Notes under the pieces: model-generated
What the model was told of the DNA's origin: nothing
Seen by the model: the letters and a program-made list of their open reading frames with translations, nothing else
Database searches by the model: none
Made by a program: the position numbers and the translations under genes
DNA from: Streptomyces hirsutus
GTDB taxonomy: Bacteria; Actinomycetota; Actinomycetes; Streptomycetales; Streptomycetaceae
Length of the DNA stretch: 44,123 nucleotides
Direction of reading: 5' to 3'
Assembly: GCF_001418415.1 (NCBI RefSeq)
Contig: NZ_LIQT01000287.1
Coordinates: 1-44,123 of the forward strand
Part shown: piece after piece, positions 41,452 through 44,123 of the stretch
How positions within the stretch are numbered: position 1 is the first letter of the stretch
How the letters are laid out: each line of letters opens with the position of its first letter

Positions 41452-43833
41452 ATGAGGGCGGACGACCCGTTCGACGATCCGGTGACGGCTCGGGCCGTCA
41501 TCGCCGCCGACGGCACCGTCACCCGGTGGAACAAGGCCGCCCAGCGGCTGCTGGGCCACCGGGCCGAGGACGTGGTCGGCCGCCCGGCGGCCCGCCTGCT
41601 CGCCGACGGGGCGCAGGCGCCCCGGCCGCCGGGCGACAGGCGTTGGAGCGGCACGCTCGCGCTCCGGCACCGGGACGGCGGCACCGTCACCGTATGGCTG
41701 CTCGCCCACCGCGGCCGGCCGGAGGACGGTGAGGCCGACGACTGGCTGGCCGTCACCCCGCTGCGGTCCGGCGACACCGATCCGGTCGGCGATCCGCTGC
41801 TCTGGGCGGCCATGCTCCAGTCCCCGTGCGCCACCGTCGTCTTCGGCGAGGACCTGCGCCTGCGCGGTGCCAACGACGCGATGGCGGAGCTCCTCGGGCT
41901 GCCGGCCACCCATCTGCGCGGTCTGCAGCCCGGCGACATCGGCGGCCGGCACCGGGCCAGGGAGCTGGAGCAGCACATGCGCCAGGTGCTGCGGACGGGC
42001 CGGGGCCACGACGTGCAGACGCGTCTGCGGGTCCGCGGAGAGAGCCACGAGGACACCTGGCTGGCCCGTATCGCACCGCTCACCGACGACTCCGGCCGGA
42101 TCGTCGGTGTCTGCGTGACGGCCCATGACTTCACCGAGCAGAACAGGGCGCGGGCACGGCTGCAGCTGGTCAACGAGGCCAGCATACGCATCGGCACCAC
42201 CCTCGACGTCACCCGGACGGCGCAGGAACTGACAGAGGTCTGTGTTCCCGCGCTCGCCGACTTCGTCAGCGTCGACCTGCTCGAGCACGACCAGGGTGCC
42301 GACCCCACCGGTCCGCTCATCCTTCCGGTCTCGCTGCGCCGGCTCACCCATCGGTCCCGCACGGCGGGCAACCCCGAGTCGGTCACCGACCTGGGCGAGG
42401 TGGTCGTCTACCCGGCCGCCGCACCCCAGGCCGACTCCCTGATCGCCGGCCACAGCGTCGTCGCCTCGGTCCCCTCCGGTGATCTCGATCCGTGGCTCGC
42501 GGTCGACGAAGCCCACGCCCGGCAGGTCCGGGAGTTCGGTGTCCACTCGATCCTGTCCGTCCCCCTCCGGGCCCGCGGTGTCACCCTCGGCGTCGCGGCC
42601 TTCACCCGCTTCCGGCATCCCGAGCCCTTCACCCACGACGACGTACTGCTGGCCGAGGAGATCACCGCGCGTGCGGCCGTCTGCATCGACAACGCCCGCC
42701 GCTACTCCCGCGAACGCGAGACGACCCTCACCCTCCAGCGCAGTCTGCTCCCCCGCGGCCTGCCCCGGACCGCGGCGGTGGACGCCGCCTCCCGGTATCT
42801 GCCGGCCGCGCGCACCGGCGTGGGCGGCGACTGGTTCGACGTGATCCCGCTGTCCGGGATGCGGGTGGCCATGGTGGTGGGGGACGTCGTCGGCCACGGC
42901 ATCCAGGCGTCGGCGACGACGGGCCGGCTGCGTACGGCCGTCCGCACCCTCGCCGACATCGACCTGGCCCCGGAGGAACTGCTCACCCACCTCGACGACC
43001 TGGTCCTGCATCTCTCGCACGAGTCGGGCGGCGACGCCGGCCCCGGCGAGGTCGGTGCGACCTGCCTGTACGCGGTGTACGACCCGGTGTCACGGCGCTG
43101 CACCCTGTCGAGGGCGGGGCATCCGCCACCGGTCCTGGTCCCGCCGGACGGGTCGGTCCGCATACTGGACATGCCGTCCGGGCCTCCGCTGGGCCTGGGC
43201 GGGCTGCCCTTCGAGTCCGTGGAGCTGGAGCTGCCCGAGGGCAGTGTGCTGGGTTTCTACACGGACGGTCTTGTCGACGGCCGGGGAGGCGGAACGGACG
43301 CGGGCCTTCACCTGCTCTGCGACGCCCTGTCCCACGCGGCCTCCGGGGCGCTCGACGAGGCCTGCGACCGTGTTCTGCACGCCATGCTCCCTCCGGGTCG
43401 CGCCAGGGACGACGTGGCGCTGCTGCTGACCCGTACCCGCGGGCTGCCGTCCTCCCGGGTGGCCACCTGGGACATCCCGGCCGACCCGGCGCTCGTCGCG
43501 CCGGTCCGCAAGCGGGTCCTCGACCAGCTGGGCGTGTGGGAGCTGACCGACATGTCGTTCACCGTCGAGCTGGTGGTGAGCGAGCTGGTCACCAACGCGA
43601 TCCGTTACGGCGCGCCGCCGATCCGGCTCCGGCTGATCTGCGACGCGTCGACGCTGATCTGCGAGGTGTCCGACGCCAGCCACACCGCCCCGCACCTGCG
43701 GCGTGCCAAGACCTGGGACGAGGGCGGCCGGGGGCTGCTCCTGGTCGCCCAGCTCACCCGGCGGTGGGGCAGCAGACACACCGCCGAGGGCAAGACCATC
43801 TGGGCCGAGCTGGGGCCGGCGGAGGACCTGTGA
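41452..43833 (+). CDS. PAS-PAS-GAF-SpoIIE phosphatase-HATPase signalling protein
   Basis: The 793-residue soluble regulator has two PAS domains (about 5-110 and 120-240; AVIAADGTVTRWNKAAQRLL), a GAF domain (about 250-425), a PP2C/SpoIIE phosphatase (GVGGDWFDVIPLSG near 455, GDVVGHG, GFYTDGLVDG) and a C-terminal RsbW-like HATPase (VVSELVTNAIRYG near 706, DEGGRGLLLVAQL). It probably acts on anti-anti-sigma proteins in response to an unknown cue. ATG 41452 has GGAG 8 bases upstream; GTG 41425 would add 9 residues. It is a distant paralogue of the gene at 22.8-25.2 kb and convergent with the truncated lectin-fusion gene. Confidence 0.9.
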   Translation: MRADDPFDDPVTARAVIAADGTVTRWNKAAQRLLGHRAEDVVGRPAARLLADGAQAPRPPGDRRWSGTLALRHRDGGTVTVWLLAHRGRPEDGEADDWLAVTPLRSGDTDPVGDPLLWAAMLQSPCATVVFGEDLRLRGANDAMAELLGLPATHLRGLQPGDIGGRHRARELEQHMRQVLRTGRGHDVQTRLRVRGESHEDTWLARIAPLTDDSGRIVGVCVTAHDFTEQNRARARLQLVNEASIRIGTTLDVTRTAQELTEVCVPALADFVSVDLLEHDQGADPTGPLILPVSLRRLTHRSRTAGNPESVTDLGEVVVYPAAAPQADSLIAGHSVVASVPSGDLDPWLAVDEAHARQVREFGVHSILSVPLRARGVTLGVAAFTRFRHPEPFTHDDVLLAEEITARAAVCIDNARRYSRERETTLTLQRSLLPRGLPRTAAVDAASRYLPAARTGVGGDWFDVIPLSGMRVAMVVGDVVGHGIQASATTGRLRTAVRTLADIDLAPEELLTHLDDLVLHLSHESGGDAGPGEVGATCLYAVYDPVSRRCTLSRAGHPPPVLVPPDGSVRILDMPSGPPLGLGGLPFESVELELPEGSVLGFYTDGLVDGRGGGTDAGLHLLCDALSHAASGALDEACDRVLHAMLPPGRARDDVALLLTRTRGLPSSRVATWDIPADPALVAPVRKRVLDQLGVWELTDMSFTVELVVSELVTNAIRYGAPPIRLRLICDASTLICEVSDASHTAPHLRRAKTWDEGGRGLLLVAQLTRRWGSRHTAEGKTIWAELGPAEDL

Positions 43834-43855
43834 GCGTCCGGCCGGCCCGGTCCGC

Positions 43856-44122
43856 CTAGTCGTTCTCCTCGTCCCCGTCCTCTTCCCCGTTCTCGACGGG
43901 GCCCCAGGTGACGATCTTCACCTGGAGGTCGGGCTCCGAGGTGTCGATCGCCCAGCGCTGGACGTCCGTGTCGTCGCGGGCCTTGAGGACGAGAGCGCCC
44001 GAGCCGTCGGTCGCGGCGGGCGCCAGGCCCAGGTCCTGGCCGGACCGGGGCACCAGGTTCCCCTGGACGGTGAAGTCGTAGCGGGCGCTGTCGGCGTCCT
44101 TCTGTGTCTCACCGGTGCACCG
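43856..44122 (-). CDS. Truncated C-terminus of a ricin-type lectin protein (runs off the right edge)
   Basis: Only the last 88 residues are visible. They match the end of the lectin domain of the 36.1-37.7 kb protein: here ARYDFTVQGNLVPR and DTDVQRWAID, there VRYDLTGQGELLPR and RTEDQRWVTE. A paralogous pair is therefore clear. The C-terminus is a distinct acidic tail (GEEDGDEEND). The rest of the protein, including any sigma-like or zinc-finger part, lies outside the window. Confidence 0.82.
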   Translation of the reverse strand, partial: RCTGETQKDADSARYDFTVQGNLVPRSGQDLGLAPAATDGSGALVLKARDDTDVQRWAIDTSEPDLQVKIVTWGPVENGEEDGDEEND

Positions 44123-44123
44123 G

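Noticed and set aside
38701..43020. 1439-codon leftward frame opposite the GH9 and SpoIIE-type genes
   Set aside because: It runs across two genes and the intergenic operator with low-complexity product; chance open frame.

Overview
The window comes from a high-GC actinomycete, almost certainly a Streptomyces. Supporting signs are G/C-rich third codon positions, frequent GTG starts, ATGA/GTGA-type gene overlaps, a mycothiol-dependent formaldehyde dehydrogenase, a Streptomyces subtilisin inhibitor (SSI), a streptogrisin-type protease, SpoIIE/HATPase phosphatase-kinases and a CebR/CelR-type operator in front of a cellulase. No tRNA, rRNA, CRISPR array or insertion sequence was seen.

Region 1 (0.3-7.7 kb) is mixed metabolism. 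It holds a Gfo/Idh/MocA oxidoreductase, two SDR oxidoreductases (one behind a strongly palindromic operator), the mscR/metallo-hydrolase pair for formaldehyde, an exporter-type ABC half-transporter and an NTF2-like small protein. Region 2 (7.9-15.8 kb) is one tightly overlapping operon for a molybdenum hydroxylase of the aerobic CO-dehydrogenase family, in the order S-L-M-D-E-F-G. Its large subunit has the form II motif AYRGAGR, so the true substrate is unknown. Region 3 (15.8-22.4 kb) makes and probably uses dTDP-L-rhamnose. A GT2 glycosyltransferase and rfbC run rightward and meet rfbA-rfbB-rfbD-methyltransferase running leftward. Region 4 (22.8-25.2 kb) is a GAF/PAS-SpoIIE-HATPase signalling protein.

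Region 5 (25.5-36.0 kb) is the most interesting. A secreted S1 protease with an acidic glycine-rich tail is transcribed away from a 71-residue double-glycine-leader peptide. A strong hairpin follows the peptide gene, then an HlyD-type adaptor, a C39-peptidase ABC exporter and a second ABC protein (NHLM-type export system). A bidirectional terminator separates these from an SSI-family inhibitor gene, which is divergent from an FMN-dependent 2-hydroxy-acid oxidase. No peptide-modifying enzyme is present and the peptide core has no cysteine, so this looks like an export-only peptide system flanked by a protease and a protease inhibitor.

Region 6 (36.0-44.1 kb) holds a membrane-anchored protein combining a sigma-factor-like segment, a zinc-finger-like motif and a ricin-type lectin domain, with a truncated paralogue at the right edge. 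Between them lie a ribbon-helix-helix antitoxin with a degenerate Fic/Doc toxin, a secreted GH9 cellulase under a perfect CebR/CelR-type operator, and a second SpoIIE/HATPase signalling protein.
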